This document shows positions 54,136 to 62,993 of a stretch of DNA of 64,000 nt, in pieces. The stretch's first letter is position 1. Each line of letters opens with the position of its first letter. The position numbers and the translations under genes are program-made. A model generated the notes under the pieces. It searched no databases. It was not told the origin of the DNA and saw nothing but the letters and a program-made list of their open reading frames with translations. The stretch is from UBA974 sp002292405. Its GTDB lineage: Bacteria > Bacteroidota > Bacteroidia > Flavobacteriales_D > Sanyastnellaceae. The stretch is taken from the NCBI GenBank assembly GCA_943842425.1, contig CALTBR010000003.1, positions 372,001-436,000 of the forward strand. Reading direction: 5' to 3'.

Positions 54136-55959
54136 ATGTACGACATCCTAGAACTAAACGGCAAGAAGGTCGGCGAACTTCGAGAAATAGCTTCAAAACT
54201 AGAAGTTAAAAGAGTAGACAAACTCAAGAAACAAGACCTAGTTTATTCCATTTTAGATGAGCAAGCACTGCTTAATACGAGTAAGAAGGATAACAAAAAG
54301 CCATATAAAAAGGCCGGAGCTTCAAAAACTAAAGCAAAGAGACCTACTGAAGAAGAATCTGATGCTGATTCAAAAACTCCAACCAAACGAGTGCCACGTG
54401 ATTCAAGTGAAAAGCGGAAGCCTAGAGAAAGCGGCAACTCAAAAGCTGCTGAACGCCGCTCTGGTGATAGCTTAAGAGATCGTCGCAGCAAAAGACGTGA
54501 AGACGAAGACACGAACGATTCTATCAAATCTAGCGACGTAAAACAAACTGAAAAGAGTTCTGATGACAGACACGACAATAAGCGCGACGACAAGCGTGAC
54601 GACAAGCGTGACGACAAGCGCGACGACAAGCGCGACGACAAGCGCGACGACAAGCGCGACGACAGACGAGACAACAGACGAGACAATAGACGAGACAATA
54701 GACGAGACAATAAGCGCGACGACAGACGTGAAGACGACAGAAAGGCTCGTAACGAAAGAGCAGATCGAAACAACCCTAATCAAAATCGACACCGCAATAG
54801 GCAAGATAAGTTCCTAAGTGAGCCAGAAGAGCACGGTTACAATTTCGATAATCTTGTTGAAATAGAAGGCGTATTGGAGGTTCAGCCAGAAGGCCATGCT
54901 ATTCTAAGATCTGCCGACTACAACTACCTCAACTCTCCAGACGATGTTTATGTTGCGTCTAAGCAGATGAAACAGTTTTCTATCCAAAACGGAGATACAG
55001 TAGTGGCTGGGATTCGTCCCCCTCGTATTGGAGAAAAATTCTACCCACTGATAAGTGTTAAATCGGTAAACGGCAGATCACTCGAGTGGATTAGAGACAG
55101 AGTTCCTTTTAAATACCTAACACCACTATTTCCTCAGGAGAAGTTCAATTTAAGTACTGCTCGTGGAGGTATTTCAATGCGTTTGATGGATCTCTTCTCT
55201 CCCATCGGTAAAGGCCAAAGGGGTATGCTTGTTTCCCAGCCTAAAACTGGTAAAACGACTTTATTAAAAGACCTAGCCAACTCAATTTCAATAAACCATC
55301 CAGAAGTCTACTTAATCATTTTGTTGATTGATGAAAGACCTGAGGAGGTTACTGATATGAAGAGAAGTGTGAATGGGGAAGTTATCGCTTCAACTTTTGA
55401 CGAACCAGCAGATAGACACGTACGTATCGCTAACCTTGTTTTAGAGAAAGCGAAACGAATGGTAGAATGCGGACATGATGTTTGTATACTTCTCGATTCT
55501 ATTACTCGTTTAGCTCGTGCATATAACACAGTTAGCCCATCATCTGGAAAAATACTTTCTGGTGGAGTTGAAGCTAGCGCTTTACAAAAACCTAAACGCT
55601 TCTTTGGAGCAGCAAGAAATATAGAGAATGGTGGATCTCTCTCAATTATTGCTACAGCACTAGTTGACACTGGCTCTAAAATGGATGAAGTAATTTTCGA
55701 AGAGTTTAAAGGAACAGGTAATATGGAGCTTATGCTCGATAGAAAAATAGCCAACCGCAGAATATACCCAGCTATAGATATCCAGTCATCAGGAACACGT
55801 CGCGAAGACCTACTTTTAGATAAGGAAACCCTCCAAAGAATTTGGATTCTAAGGAAGCACCTTGCAGATATGAACCCTGTAGAAGCTATGGAATTTGTTA
55901 AGGGCCGTATTGAATCCACAACCAACAACGAGGAGTTCCTAAATTCTATGAACGGGTAA
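54136..55959 (+). CDS. rho: transcription termination factor Rho with charged tetrapeptide-repeat insert
   Basis: This 607-residue protein has the Rho N-terminal helix bundle (1-45, LNGKKVGELREIASKLEVK), a ~200-residue disordered basic/acidic insert containing RDDK/RDNR repeats (residues 150-197), a cold-shock-like RNA-binding domain (LVEIEGVLEVQPEGHAILR), and the RecA-like motor with Walker A VSQPKTGKTTLL, LLIDERPEEVTDM, and the R-loop region SSGKILSGGVE. It terminates transcription as a hexameric helicase. The long insert is a feature of Bacteroidota Rho; in Bacteroides thetaiotaomicron it supports phase separation. Start codon ATG; a 123-bp upstream gap contains a likely -7 box. Confidence 0.96.
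   Translation: MYDILELNGKKVGELREIASKLEVKRVDKLKKQDLVYSILDEQALLNTSKKDNKKPYKKAGASKTKAKRPTEEESDADSKTPTKRVPRDSSEKRKPRESGNSKAAERRSGDSLRDRRSKRREDEDTNDSIKSSDVKQTEKSSDDRHDNKRDDKRDDKRDDKRDDKRDDKRDDKRDDRRDNRRDNRRDNRRDNKRDDRREDDRKARNERADRNNPNQNRHRNRQDKFLSEPEEHGYNFDNLVEIEGVLEVQPEGHAILRSADYNYLNSPDDVYVASKQMKQFSIQNGDTVVAGIRPPRIGEKFYPLISVKSVNGRSLEWIRDRVPFKYLTPLFPQEKFNLSTARGGISMRLMDLFSPIGKGQRGMLVSQPKTGKTTLLKDLANSISINHPEVYLIILLIDERPEEVTDMKRSVNGEVIASTFDEPADRHVRIANLVLEKAKRMVECGHDVCILLDSITRLARAYNTVSPSSGKILSGGVEASALQKPKRFFGAARNIENGGSLSIIATALVDTGSKMDEVIFEEFKGTGNMELMLDRKIANRRIYPAIDIQSSGTRREDLLLDKETLQRIWILRKHLADMNPVEAMEFVKGRIESTTNNEEFLNSMNG
54583..54726 (+). repeat. 12-bp tandem repeat array inside rho (12 units)
   Basis: Twelve consecutive 12-bp units, mostly CGCGACGACAAG or CGAGACAATAGA variants, encode R-D-D/N-K/R tetrapeptides at residues 150-197. 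The unit length is a multiple of three, so expansion or contraction keeps the frame. Codon choice differs between the first (GAC GAC AAG) and second (GAC AAT AGA) halves, indicating two amplification phases. Confidence 0.95.
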
Positions 55960-55965
55960 AGAATC

Positions 55966-56544
55966 GTGAAAAACAACCTCGTAATTATACTCGCCACATT
56001 AGTGGGATGGTTACTTTTTAAGTACTTCCTTGTAGGCAACGTATCATTTGAGAAGTCATATAAGTACGGTTTTATGTTTCACGCAACGGCGCTTATGACC
56101 TACGCTGCCCTAGCAACATATAACGGCATACATACCCTAAGACCCACTCCCGATTTCCTTGACGGATTTAAGCACGTAGCGAAAACTGTCGTGGGTTATG
56201 CTATAGGAGCGACTGCTGTTGTTGGACTTTGGCATCATGTGATCATGAAAGATGCTACTCACGCGCGATTTATATCAGTATTAGATACAATCTCAACCAC
56301 TTTCTCCTCAGAAGAAGAATATTTAAATCATATCGCTGAGAGAAATCTACCAAACAACGTTAGTCTCACAGAATGGATAAGCTCTCAGCAAGAGGGGGTG
56401 GAAATATTCTACGCTGCAAAGACGCAAATTTCCCTAACATTAATGGTTTATCTTCTTATGGGAATTTTTATTTCCTTTGTAGCAAGTTTACTTTGGACAA
56501 AAGTTTGGGCAATCCCGCAACAAAATCCTAGCAAATTTCGTTAA
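55966..56544 (+). CDS. four-TM membrane protein (DUF4199-like)
   Basis: This 192-residue protein has four predicted TM helices: NLVIILATLVGWLLFKYFLVG at the N-terminus, FMFHATALMTYAALATYNG, VVGYAIGATAVVGLWHHVI, and SLTLMVYLLMGIFISFVASLLW near the C-terminus, with a ~70-residue extramembrane loop between helices three and four. Topology and length resemble DUF4199 proteins of Bacteroidota, but the match is approximate. The start is GTG at 55966, 6 bp after the rho stop. porT follows directly. Function unknown. Confidence 0.7.
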   Translation: MKNNLVIILATLVGWLLFKYFLVGNVSFEKSYKYGFMFHATALMTYAALATYNGIHTLRPTPDFLDGFKHVAKTVVGYAIGATAVVGLWHHVIMKDATHARFISVLDTISTTFSSEEEYLNHIAERNLPNNVSLTEWISSQQEGVEIFYAAKTQISLTLMVYLLMGIFISFVASLLWTKVWAIPQQNPSKFR

Positions 56545-56554
56545 ATTGGAAAAT

Positions 56555-57277
56555 ATGAGGAAAATATTGCTTCTTTTTATTGCTTTAGGGCTTTTGACTC
56601 TCACGTCTTTTGCCCAAACTGGCCGTAAAAATCTTGCCTCCTTCGATAACAAACCCTATCACTTCGGTTTTATCATATCAGGGAATACATCCGATTTCTT
56701 GTTTGACTTAAAGCAAGATTCTACATTTGCTACAGGCCTCTACGGAGTAGCGAACAATCCTCAAGGCGGATTCAACCTCGCCCTTCTAGCATCGCTAAAT
56801 CTTGGACGCCATCTTAAACTAAGATTCATACCTGGATTAAGCTTTCAGGATAGAGGATTAAACTACATATTTGCCCAGGGTTCATCTCCTAACCCTGCAA
56901 ATACAAATGATGTACTTAGAAGAACGGAATCGGTTAACCTAGATGTACCACTTGTTCTTAAAATCCGGACTGACAGATTAACAAATTTTGCGGCTTATTC
57001 ACTTATAGGAATTAAATTCAGTAGGGATATGCAATCTCAAGAAAATGTAAACCAACAACTTCAAAGCGATGATATCCTTCGAATTCAATCATCTAACTAC
57101 TCTATCGATATTGGAGGCGGAATTGACATTTTTCTACCTTTCTTCAAACTTGCTCTAGAATTAAAAACTGAGCTAGGTTTAATAAACGTTCTCATCCCAG
57201 ACGATAGCGATTACGCAAACCCAATTGAAGGCCTTCGTACTCGCTCTTACATTTTCTCAATCTGTTTTGAAGGATAA
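56555..57277 (+). CDS. porT: PorT family outer-membrane beta-barrel, type IX secretion
   Basis: A signal peptide (MRKILLLFIALGLLTLTSFAQ) is followed by a PorT-like opening, FDNKPYHFGFIISGNTSDF, then GGFNLALLASLNLGRHLKLRFIPGLSFQDRGL and VNLDVPLVLKIRTDRLTNF; alternating strands run to the C-terminal ISFSICF-like strand (YIFSICFEG). PorT/SprT is an outer-membrane part of the T9SS, which exports the sorting-domain proteins found elsewhere in this window. ATG 56555 is preferred to TTG 56546. The end overlaps the YigZ gene by 11 bp. Confidence 0.88.
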   Translation: MRKILLLFIALGLLTLTSFAQTGRKNLASFDNKPYHFGFIISGNTSDFLFDLKQDSTFATGLYGVANNPQGGFNLALLASLNLGRHLKLRFIPGLSFQDRGLNYIFAQGSSPNPANTNDVLRRTESVNLDVPLVLKIRTDRLTNFAAYSLIGIKFSRDMQSQENVNQQLQSDDILRIQSSNYSIDIGGGIDIFLPFFKLALELKTELGLINVLIPDDSDYANPIEGLRTRSYIFSICFEG

Positions 57278-57878
57278 AGACGACACGTTTCTATCTCTCA
57301 AAAACCCTTCAGAAGGTCTATACAAGGTAAAGGGATCTAAACATTACAGCTTTGCTTTCCCTGTCTTATCTGAATCAGATATTAAAGCACGCTTACTGGA
57401 GATACGCGTCCTTCATAAAACCGCTAGACATCACTGCTACGCTTGGCGACTTGGACACGATGCGTCATCTTTTCGATCTAATGATGACGGCGAACCCTCA
57501 AACTCTGCTGGCCCGCCTATTCTAGGAGTACTTAAAGCCCATGCTCTCACAAACGTAATAATTATTGTAGTTCGTTACTTTGGTGGAACAAAGCTCGGTG
57601 TTGGCGGGTTAATTAGTGCCTACCGCACTGCCGCCTCCTATGCTGTTTCATCAGGCACAATTGTAGAGAGAATACGCACACAAACTTATTTAGTGAAGTT
57701 CCCATATACCCGAATGGGTGAAGTAATGAAAGTGCTCAAACGCGCTGGAGTAACTCCACTAAAAACCAACTTCCAAATAACTTGTTCACTTGAAGCAAGC
57801 ATTCGTCTGCGTGATGCTACTGCTTTTTCATTGAAACTTTCTAATATCGACGAAGTTAGAATTATAGAGCTACATTGA
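57267..57878 (+). CDS. YigZ/IMPACT family protein
   Basis: This ~203-residue protein has the IMPACT core: KGSKHYSFAFPVLSES, a HHCYAWRLG strand, NDDGEPSNSAGPPILGVL, and VVRYFGGTKLGVGGLISAY, then a ferredoxin-like C-terminal domain (VKFPYTRMGEVMKVL). The family may bind ribosomes or nucleic acid; function is not established. The preferred start is TTG at 57267, overlapping the porT stop by 11 bp, because homologues begin close to DTFLSL; a longer TTG start at 57225 would add 14 residues wholly inside porT. Confidence 0.85.
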   Translation: MKDKDDTFLSLKNPSEGLYKVKGSKHYSFAFPVLSESDIKARLLEIRVLHKTARHHCYAWRLGHDASSFRSNDDGEPSNSAGPPILGVLKAHALTNVIIIVVRYFGGTKLGVGGLISAYRTAASYAVSSGTIVERIRTQTYLVKFPYTRMGEVMKVLKRAGVTPLKTNFQITCSLEASIRLRDATAFSLKLSNIDEVRIIELH

Positions 57879-57959
57879 CTGTAGGTTATACAGAAGGATT
57901 AGATCTTGTGAAGATGTAACACAGCACAGACTAATCGATATCCTTATCATTCTTAATTG

Positions 57960-58730
57960 CTACTTTCTAACAACAAAGATCCATTGTTCCCCTCCTAATG
58001 CATAACGCTTATATCGAGCAGAACCTAACTCCTCCTTCATATCAATCACTTCGACAACGAACCCTGCTGAGCGTAATCTATTGGGATAATCCTCGTATCC
58101 ATAAAGTCTAAGGTGGTCCCGTTGCCAGTAAAGTCGCTCAAGCTCAGCGGGGTCAGTAATAGATCTATCCTCCTCAGTATTTGGATTAGTCCAATCAATA
58201 GGGACTTGAAGAACACCCCATCCACCAGGGCGTAATACTCGATAAAATTCACGAAGTACAGCATGATCATCATCTACGTGCTCCATCAAATGATTCGCCA
58301 TAATAATATCAAATGATCCGTCGTCAAAAGGAATTGAGTGAACATCGAAGTGATGATCAGCCCAAGGAGAATCAAGATCACCAGTGACGTAATCTAGTGA
58401 GGAAACTGAACGAAAACGTTTGATAAAACAGTATTCAGGCGCCATGTGGAGCATACGTGCAGATGACGTAAAGAAATCTGTAAATTCACTCAAAAACACC
58501 CATAAAGCTCGGTGACGTTCAAGCGATAACGAGTGTGGAGATAATGCATTAGGACGCGTACGAACTCGACCATATGGCAACATTTTGCGGTAAGTTCTAC
58601 CATTTATAGGATCCTCTAAAGTCTGCCCATTATACATCCAACCAATAGATTGTAGTCCTAAATGGGCAACTCTCTGAAGCATTGTTCTTGGAATGAACCT
58701 AGTCAGCAGTGCTACAATATTGTTTACCAC
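57960..58730 (-). CDS. class I SAM-dependent methyltransferase (Methyltransf_11 type)
   Basis: This 256-residue enzyme has a Methyltransf_11 core: PFDDGSFDIIMANHLMEHVDDD and VLRPGGWGVLQVPIDW; the canonical DxGxGxG loop is replaced by VLHMAPEYCF-like text (MLHMAPEYCFIKRF), so SAM binding may differ. The substrate is not evident. An N-terminal segment with aromatic residues (IGWMYNGQTLEDPINGRTY) resembles glycolipid- or sugar-O-methyltransferases of Bacteroidota. It is on its own, 17 bp downstream of the large VCBS protein gene. Confidence 0.8.
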   Translation of the reverse strand: MVNNIVALLTRFIPRTMLQRVAHLGLQSIGWMYNGQTLEDPINGRTYRKMLPYGRVRTRPNALSPHSLSLERHRALWVFLSEFTDFFTSSARMLHMAPEYCFIKRFRSVSSLDYVTGDLDSPWADHHFDVHSIPFDDGSFDIIMANHLMEHVDDDHAVLREFYRVLRPGGWGVLQVPIDWTNPNTEEDRSITDPAELERLYWQRDHLRLYGYEDYPNRLRSAGFVVEVIDMKEELGSARYKRYALGGEQWIFVVRK

Positions 58731-58746
58731 GAGTTAAACTTATATA

Positions 58747-61587
58747 CTACTGTACTATCAATCTAGAAACTCCAAGGACAACAGCATCAGACTGACGAAG
58801 TACTGAAATTATATAAGTTCCAGCGTCAATTCCATGAAGCGAAATGACATTCGAAGAACCCGTGAAGACTACTCTACCACTAATATCAGATATCGATACT
58901 TTGCAAGGGAAGGTAGGGAAGTTTGAGATCGACACATGGGATGAAGAAAGAGCTGGGTTCGGGTTAAGTTCCGGAGAAAACTGAACGGCTGACAACAACT
59001 CTGAGAAGCCTGAAACAGACACTGAAACAGACGCGCGGTCAGACTCACATGCAAATGGAAGAGGCTCAACTTGCCAGTTATAGAAAAAATAGTAATAACT
59101 GAATGATGGACCCGCGGTTGATTGTGTAATGGAACCTATAGAGCCAAGTGGATATGGGTAAGAGAGCTCTGAGTCCGTTCCTTCACGCCAAAGCTGAGGG
59201 TCATCTGTCGTAGATCGCAATCCATAATTATCTCCTGCAGGCACCTCAAAATTCAGGTCTAAGATGTTTTCACCATCTTCAACGAAGATGGTTGTAGAAG
59301 CAAGGACATTGTCAGAGTTATCAATCAGTTCGAACGTTCTTTCATAAGCACCATTTGCATAAACAGTAACGCTACCTAGCAGCATATCCTCATACGCATC
59401 AAACTCAAGCCAACGATTGCTGTTAGAGTGATACTGGCCGCCCGTTTGTATTTCCATTTCTCCTCCTGCAACTAATTCACCTGAAGTAATGTGAGATGAG
59501 GAAGCCCAAAATGTTGTTGACGTTTCAATAATCTCTGTTTCGTATGAAGAACCTGCTGCAAGCAGATTACCATCAAACTCTGAGTCGTACCATTGAATAT
59601 TGTCTCCACCTGTAGCCTCTAGCGTCACTGAAGCAGGTCCCATAAGTTCAGTGGCTGAAGCCGTCAACATCGGTGGACCAACAGGGGAATCATAAACGAC
59701 AACAGTGTACTGCTCGGAATCGTTTGCGTTGAAGCAAATATCAACGGTTGACACGCTGTACGTACCTGATGAACTAACAACTATCGTTTGGGTTTCTTCA
59801 CCAGTAGACCAAACCCAGCTCGCTGCCTCACTGGCCGTCATCGCAATATCCCCTCCATCGCATAGGTTTAAGTCTCCATCTATTTCGATTGTCGGAGCAT
59901 CACCCGTAATATCAATCACCGAGACAACATTAGAAATACCTCCACACCCTTCTAGGGTTGTAACAACAAGGTTGAAGTTACCCCCTTCCGTTACCGTAAT
60001 CGTATTTGCATCAGTTACGCCATTTGACCAAGAGTAAGTCTCAAAACCCAATGGAGATGTGATCACCACAGAATCTCCTGGGCATAAACCATAAGCTGAA
60101 GATTCTATCGCAACGTCTACTAAACATGGCGCCTCAAATATTGTATGGTATTGGTTGATGTCTGGAAGATCGAGTACTGTTTCTAAACCACTAGGCCAAA
60201 AGACAGTTGCTGTTTCAACTGATTCCGAGGTGCCTAAACCAAAATGACATGAAAAAGTATTTGTAATTCCGTAACTCTCTCCTGCCCTAACTTCACGAAT
60301 CTGAGTGCCAAAGTCCCCAGTGATAACAACTTTCGCACCTACAGCATCAACATTAGATTGGAACCCCTCTAACTCGAATGTGATCCAGTTGTTTTCATTT
60401 CCCTCGTTCACCCAAAGAATATCCTCATGATCTGAATCTGAACTCACGTATCCATCACCGTAACTGGCATACAAATCTACAGTTCCATCTCTATTCACAT
60501 CGCCAAAAGAAAAACTGTGCATCGTATCATCTCCAGGAAATGTCCCTGAGATTTCCGTGAATGTCTTGTCTCCGTTGTTGTGCAAGTATTTGTGATCTCC
60601 TCCTGAGTAAACCAAATCCACATATCCATCATTGTCGAAATCCTCCATCTTTGCTTGTAGGAAGAATCCTTCTATTTCAAGTCCGCTGCCTGCAGTTATG
60701 TTCGTGAAATATCCAAGGCCATCGTTTTCGAAAAGAAATAGAGTTGTACTGTGATTCGTGATCAAACAGTCGAAATCTCCATCGTTATCGATGTCTGCAA
60801 AATCCACTGTCCAACTCTGCTCGTAAAACACCAAGCCTCTTTCATTTGCTTCTTCTGTGAAGTTTCCATTTCCATCGTTCACCCAAAGCTGGTTAATTCG
60901 CATTGGGTTGTAAGGGTCATTTATAAATTGGCGACACTTGGCTATAAACAAATCAATATCACCATCGTTGTCAAAATCAGTGAACACTGTTCCGTAGTTC
61001 CCCGAGTGATCGTTCCCAGCATAATCTGCTAAGAGATAATCATCGAGTGGAATAAGAGCCGGAGCTGGTGTTAATGTTGCATTTGATGAGCCCATCCACA
61101 TGCGACTAAGAGCATCATCGTGACAACCGAATACATCAAGATAACCATCGTTGTTTACATCTGCCCAGCTGCAGGCTTGCATAAACATTGAACCATCTTC
61201 AAGTTCCATCGATGTGTTCACCCCTGGAGCAGTAATATGCTGAACGTGAACTCCATCATACGACCCACCGGAAAACACGTCTTTGTGTCCGTCGTTGTCG
61301 AAATCGGCAACACACATACCCCACTGGCTGCTGCTACTAACAGAACCGTAATCAACATCACTGAAAGAACCATCAGGACCTTGATACAGAACGTGAAGCA
61401 TCTCACTTTCGTCAAGTACTATAATGTCATCAAAACCATCACCGTCCATATCTGTGAACCCGACACAACCTCCACTGTGGTATTCAGCAGGGAGAAGAGA
61501 AGCGCCGTTAGTAAAGGTTTGGGCTGAAAAAGAACTGAAAGTAAAGCTGAATATAGCTAAAAAGATAAAGGTCAGTAAATTACGCAT
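58747..61587 (-). CDS. large secreted VCBS/UnbV protein with Ig-like domains and T9SS sorting domain
   Basis: This 946-residue protein has a signal peptide, about seven FG-GAP/VCBS calcium-loop repeats (DMDGDGFDDIIV, DFDNDGHKDVFSG, DVNNDGYLDVFG, DFDNDGDIDLFIA and others), an ASPIC/UnbV domain (GAKVVITGDFGTQIREV ... HFGLGTSESVETATVFWPSG), then Ig/PKD-like domains (PGDSVVITSPLGFETYSWSNG, CDGGDIAMTASEAASW) and a T9SS type A domain (LNPNPALSSSHVSI ... GTYIISVLRQ). It is probably a surface or released adhesin-like protein; the ligand is unknown. It resembles the 22.9-kb protein in the propeller and UnbV part only. Confidence 0.9.
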   Translation of the reverse strand: MRNLLTFIFLAIFSFTFSSFSAQTFTNGASLLPAEYHSGGCVGFTDMDGDGFDDIIVLDESEMLHVLYQGPDGSFSDVDYGSVSSSSQWGMCVADFDNDGHKDVFSGGSYDGVHVQHITAPGVNTSMELEDGSMFMQACSWADVNNDGYLDVFGCHDDALSRMWMGSSNATLTPAPALIPLDDYLLADYAGNDHSGNYGTVFTDFDNDGDIDLFIAKCRQFINDPYNPMRINQLWVNDGNGNFTEEANERGLVFYEQSWTVDFADIDNDGDFDCLITNHSTTLFLFENDGLGYFTNITAGSGLEIEGFFLQAKMEDFDNDGYVDLVYSGGDHKYLHNNGDKTFTEISGTFPGDDTMHSFSFGDVNRDGTVDLYASYGDGYVSSDSDHEDILWVNEGNENNWITFELEGFQSNVDAVGAKVVITGDFGTQIREVRAGESYGITNTFSCHFGLGTSESVETATVFWPSGLETVLDLPDINQYHTIFEAPCLVDVAIESSAYGLCPGDSVVITSPLGFETYSWSNGVTDANTITVTEGGNFNLVVTTLEGCGGISNVVSVIDITGDAPTIEIDGDLNLCDGGDIAMTASEAASWVWSTGEETQTIVVSSSGTYSVSTVDICFNANDSEQYTVVVYDSPVGPPMLTASATELMGPASVTLEATGGDNIQWYDSEFDGNLLAAGSSYETEIIETSTTFWASSSHITSGELVAGGEMEIQTGGQYHSNSNRWLEFDAYEDMLLGSVTVYANGAYERTFELIDNSDNVLASTTIFVEDGENILDLNFEVPAGDNYGLRSTTDDPQLWREGTDSELSYPYPLGSIGSITQSTAGPSFSYYYFFYNWQVEPLPFACESDRASVSVSVSGFSELLSAVQFSPELNPNPALSSSHVSISNFPTFPCKVSISDISGRVVFTGSSNVISLHGIDAGTYIISVLRQSDAVVLGVSRLIVQ

Positions 61588-61679
61588 GGGTGTAGGTATT
61601 TAAATTTAAAAACAGGTTCTGCAAGATAATACAAAACTGTAGTTCTTATATTAAATCATAATGGAATTAACTTCGCTAA

Positions 61680-62987
61680 ATGATTTCAGGAGGCACAGTA
61701 GCATTTCATACGCTTGGTTGTAAACTCAATTTCAGCGAAACTTCGACTGTGGCAAGACAGCTATTCGAAGGAGGGTTTGCCCGTGTAAACATTGATGAGA
61801 TCCCTGATGTCGTTGTGATAAACACATGCAGTGTGACTGACAATGCCGATGCAAAATGTCGCAATTTCGTGCGTCGATCGCTTAAATCTAACCCCATCGC
61901 TTTTATCGTCGTAATCGGATGCTACGCGCAACTAAAGCCTAAGGAAATTGCAGCGATTAATGGTGTTGACCTTGTACTTGGTGCAAACGAGAAATTCAAT
62001 TTGCCTTCCATGCTTGTCGACCTTACTAAAAAAGCGTATGGTTTTGGTGAGATTCGCGTTGGTGAAATTAAGGAAGTGCGGGATTTTATCCCTGGATTTT
62101 CAAGTGGAGACAGAACTCGAACGTTCTTAAAAGTACAAGATGGGTGTGACTATTTCTGTGCCTTCTGCACGATACCACTCGCCCGCGGACGCTCTCGTTC
62201 AGGCACGATTTCTCAAACACTTGATTCTGCCCGAGACGCAATCAAAAAAGGAGCTAAAGAGATTGTACTTACAGGAGTAAATATTGGAGATTTTGGCAAA
62301 GCAAATGGAGAATCCCTCCTCGAACTCATTCAGGAACTCGACAAGTTAGAGGGTGGAATAGAGCGATACAGAATCTCGAGCATAGAGCCAAATTTGTTGT
62401 CAGAAGAGATCATAGATTTTGTTGCAACGTCCACGAAATTTATGCCCCATTTTCACATTCCACTACAATCTGGATCCGACGAAATCCTTTCCGCTATGAG
62501 ACGTAGATACAGATCTGACTTATACCGTTCCAGAGTAGATTACATCCGTAAAAAAATGCCGCATGCTGGAATTGGTGTTGATGTAATCGTGGGTTTTCCA
62601 GGTGAGTGTGATTCGAGCTTTAAACAAACCTATGATTTTATCAACTCTCTTAATATTAGCTACTTACATGTGTTTACCTATAGCGAACGTCCAAATACAA
62701 CAGCACTCAGAATTGACGATGTAATCCCAGTTCAAACAAGACAAAACCGCAATAAAATGCTAAGGATTTTAAGCCTTAAAAAACAGCGCGAGCATTATGA
62801 AAATTTCATTGGCGGCATTTCTAAAGTACTTATTGAATCTTCTGAAGATGAAAACCTCATATTCGGATACACACCTGAATATGTAAGAGTAGCTGTAAAT
62901 TTGAATACTGTTTCTAAAAACACCACAACCTCACTACTTCTTAAAACCATCAACCCTAACGGGTTTGTACTTGGAAGCGTAAATTAA
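61680..62987 (+). CDS. mtaB: tRNA (t6A37)-methylthiotransferase MtaB
   Basis: This 435-residue radical SAM enzyme has the UPF0004 cluster cysteines (TLGCKLNFSE, INTCSVTDNA, VIGCYAQLKP), the radical-SAM CX3CX2C motif in DGCDYFCAFCTIP, and GVNIGDFG; the C-terminal TRAM region is present. The arrangement and DGCDYFC start match MtaB rather than MiaB or RimO. It adds a methylthio group to t6A37 in ANN-decoding tRNAs, so it acts on the product of the TsaC pathway (tsaC at 18.8 kb). lgt starts 6 bp after its stop. Confidence 0.93.
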   Translation: MISGGTVAFHTLGCKLNFSETSTVARQLFEGGFARVNIDEIPDVVVINTCSVTDNADAKCRNFVRRSLKSNPIAFIVVIGCYAQLKPKEIAAINGVDLVLGANEKFNLPSMLVDLTKKAYGFGEIRVGEIKEVRDFIPGFSSGDRTRTFLKVQDGCDYFCAFCTIPLARGRSRSGTISQTLDSARDAIKKGAKEIVLTGVNIGDFGKANGESLLELIQELDKLEGGIERYRISSIEPNLLSEEIIDFVATSTKFMPHFHIPLQSGSDEILSAMRRRYRSDLYRSRVDYIRKKMPHAGIGVDVIVGFPGECDSSFKQTYDFINSLNISYLHVFTYSERPNTTALRIDDVIPVQTRQNRNKMLRILSLKKQREHYENFIGGISKVLIESSEDENLIFGYTPEYVRVAVNLNTVSKNTTTSLLLKTINPNGFVLGSVN

Positions 62988-62993
62988 AATAAC

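Noticed and set aside
54583..54726. Regular direct repeats that might suggest a CRISPR array
   Set aside because: Units are 12 bp, contiguous without spacers, and encode in-frame residues of Rho.
54243..54804. Two long minus-strand frames (176 and 110 aa) of low-complexity Ser/Arg/Leu or Val-rich text opposite rho
   Set aside because: They are mirror translations of the 12-bp repeat in rho; no family match and no own signals.
55308..56039. 243-aa minus-strand frame opposite the rho motor domain
   Set aside because: It covers conserved Rho codons and shows no plausible protein family.
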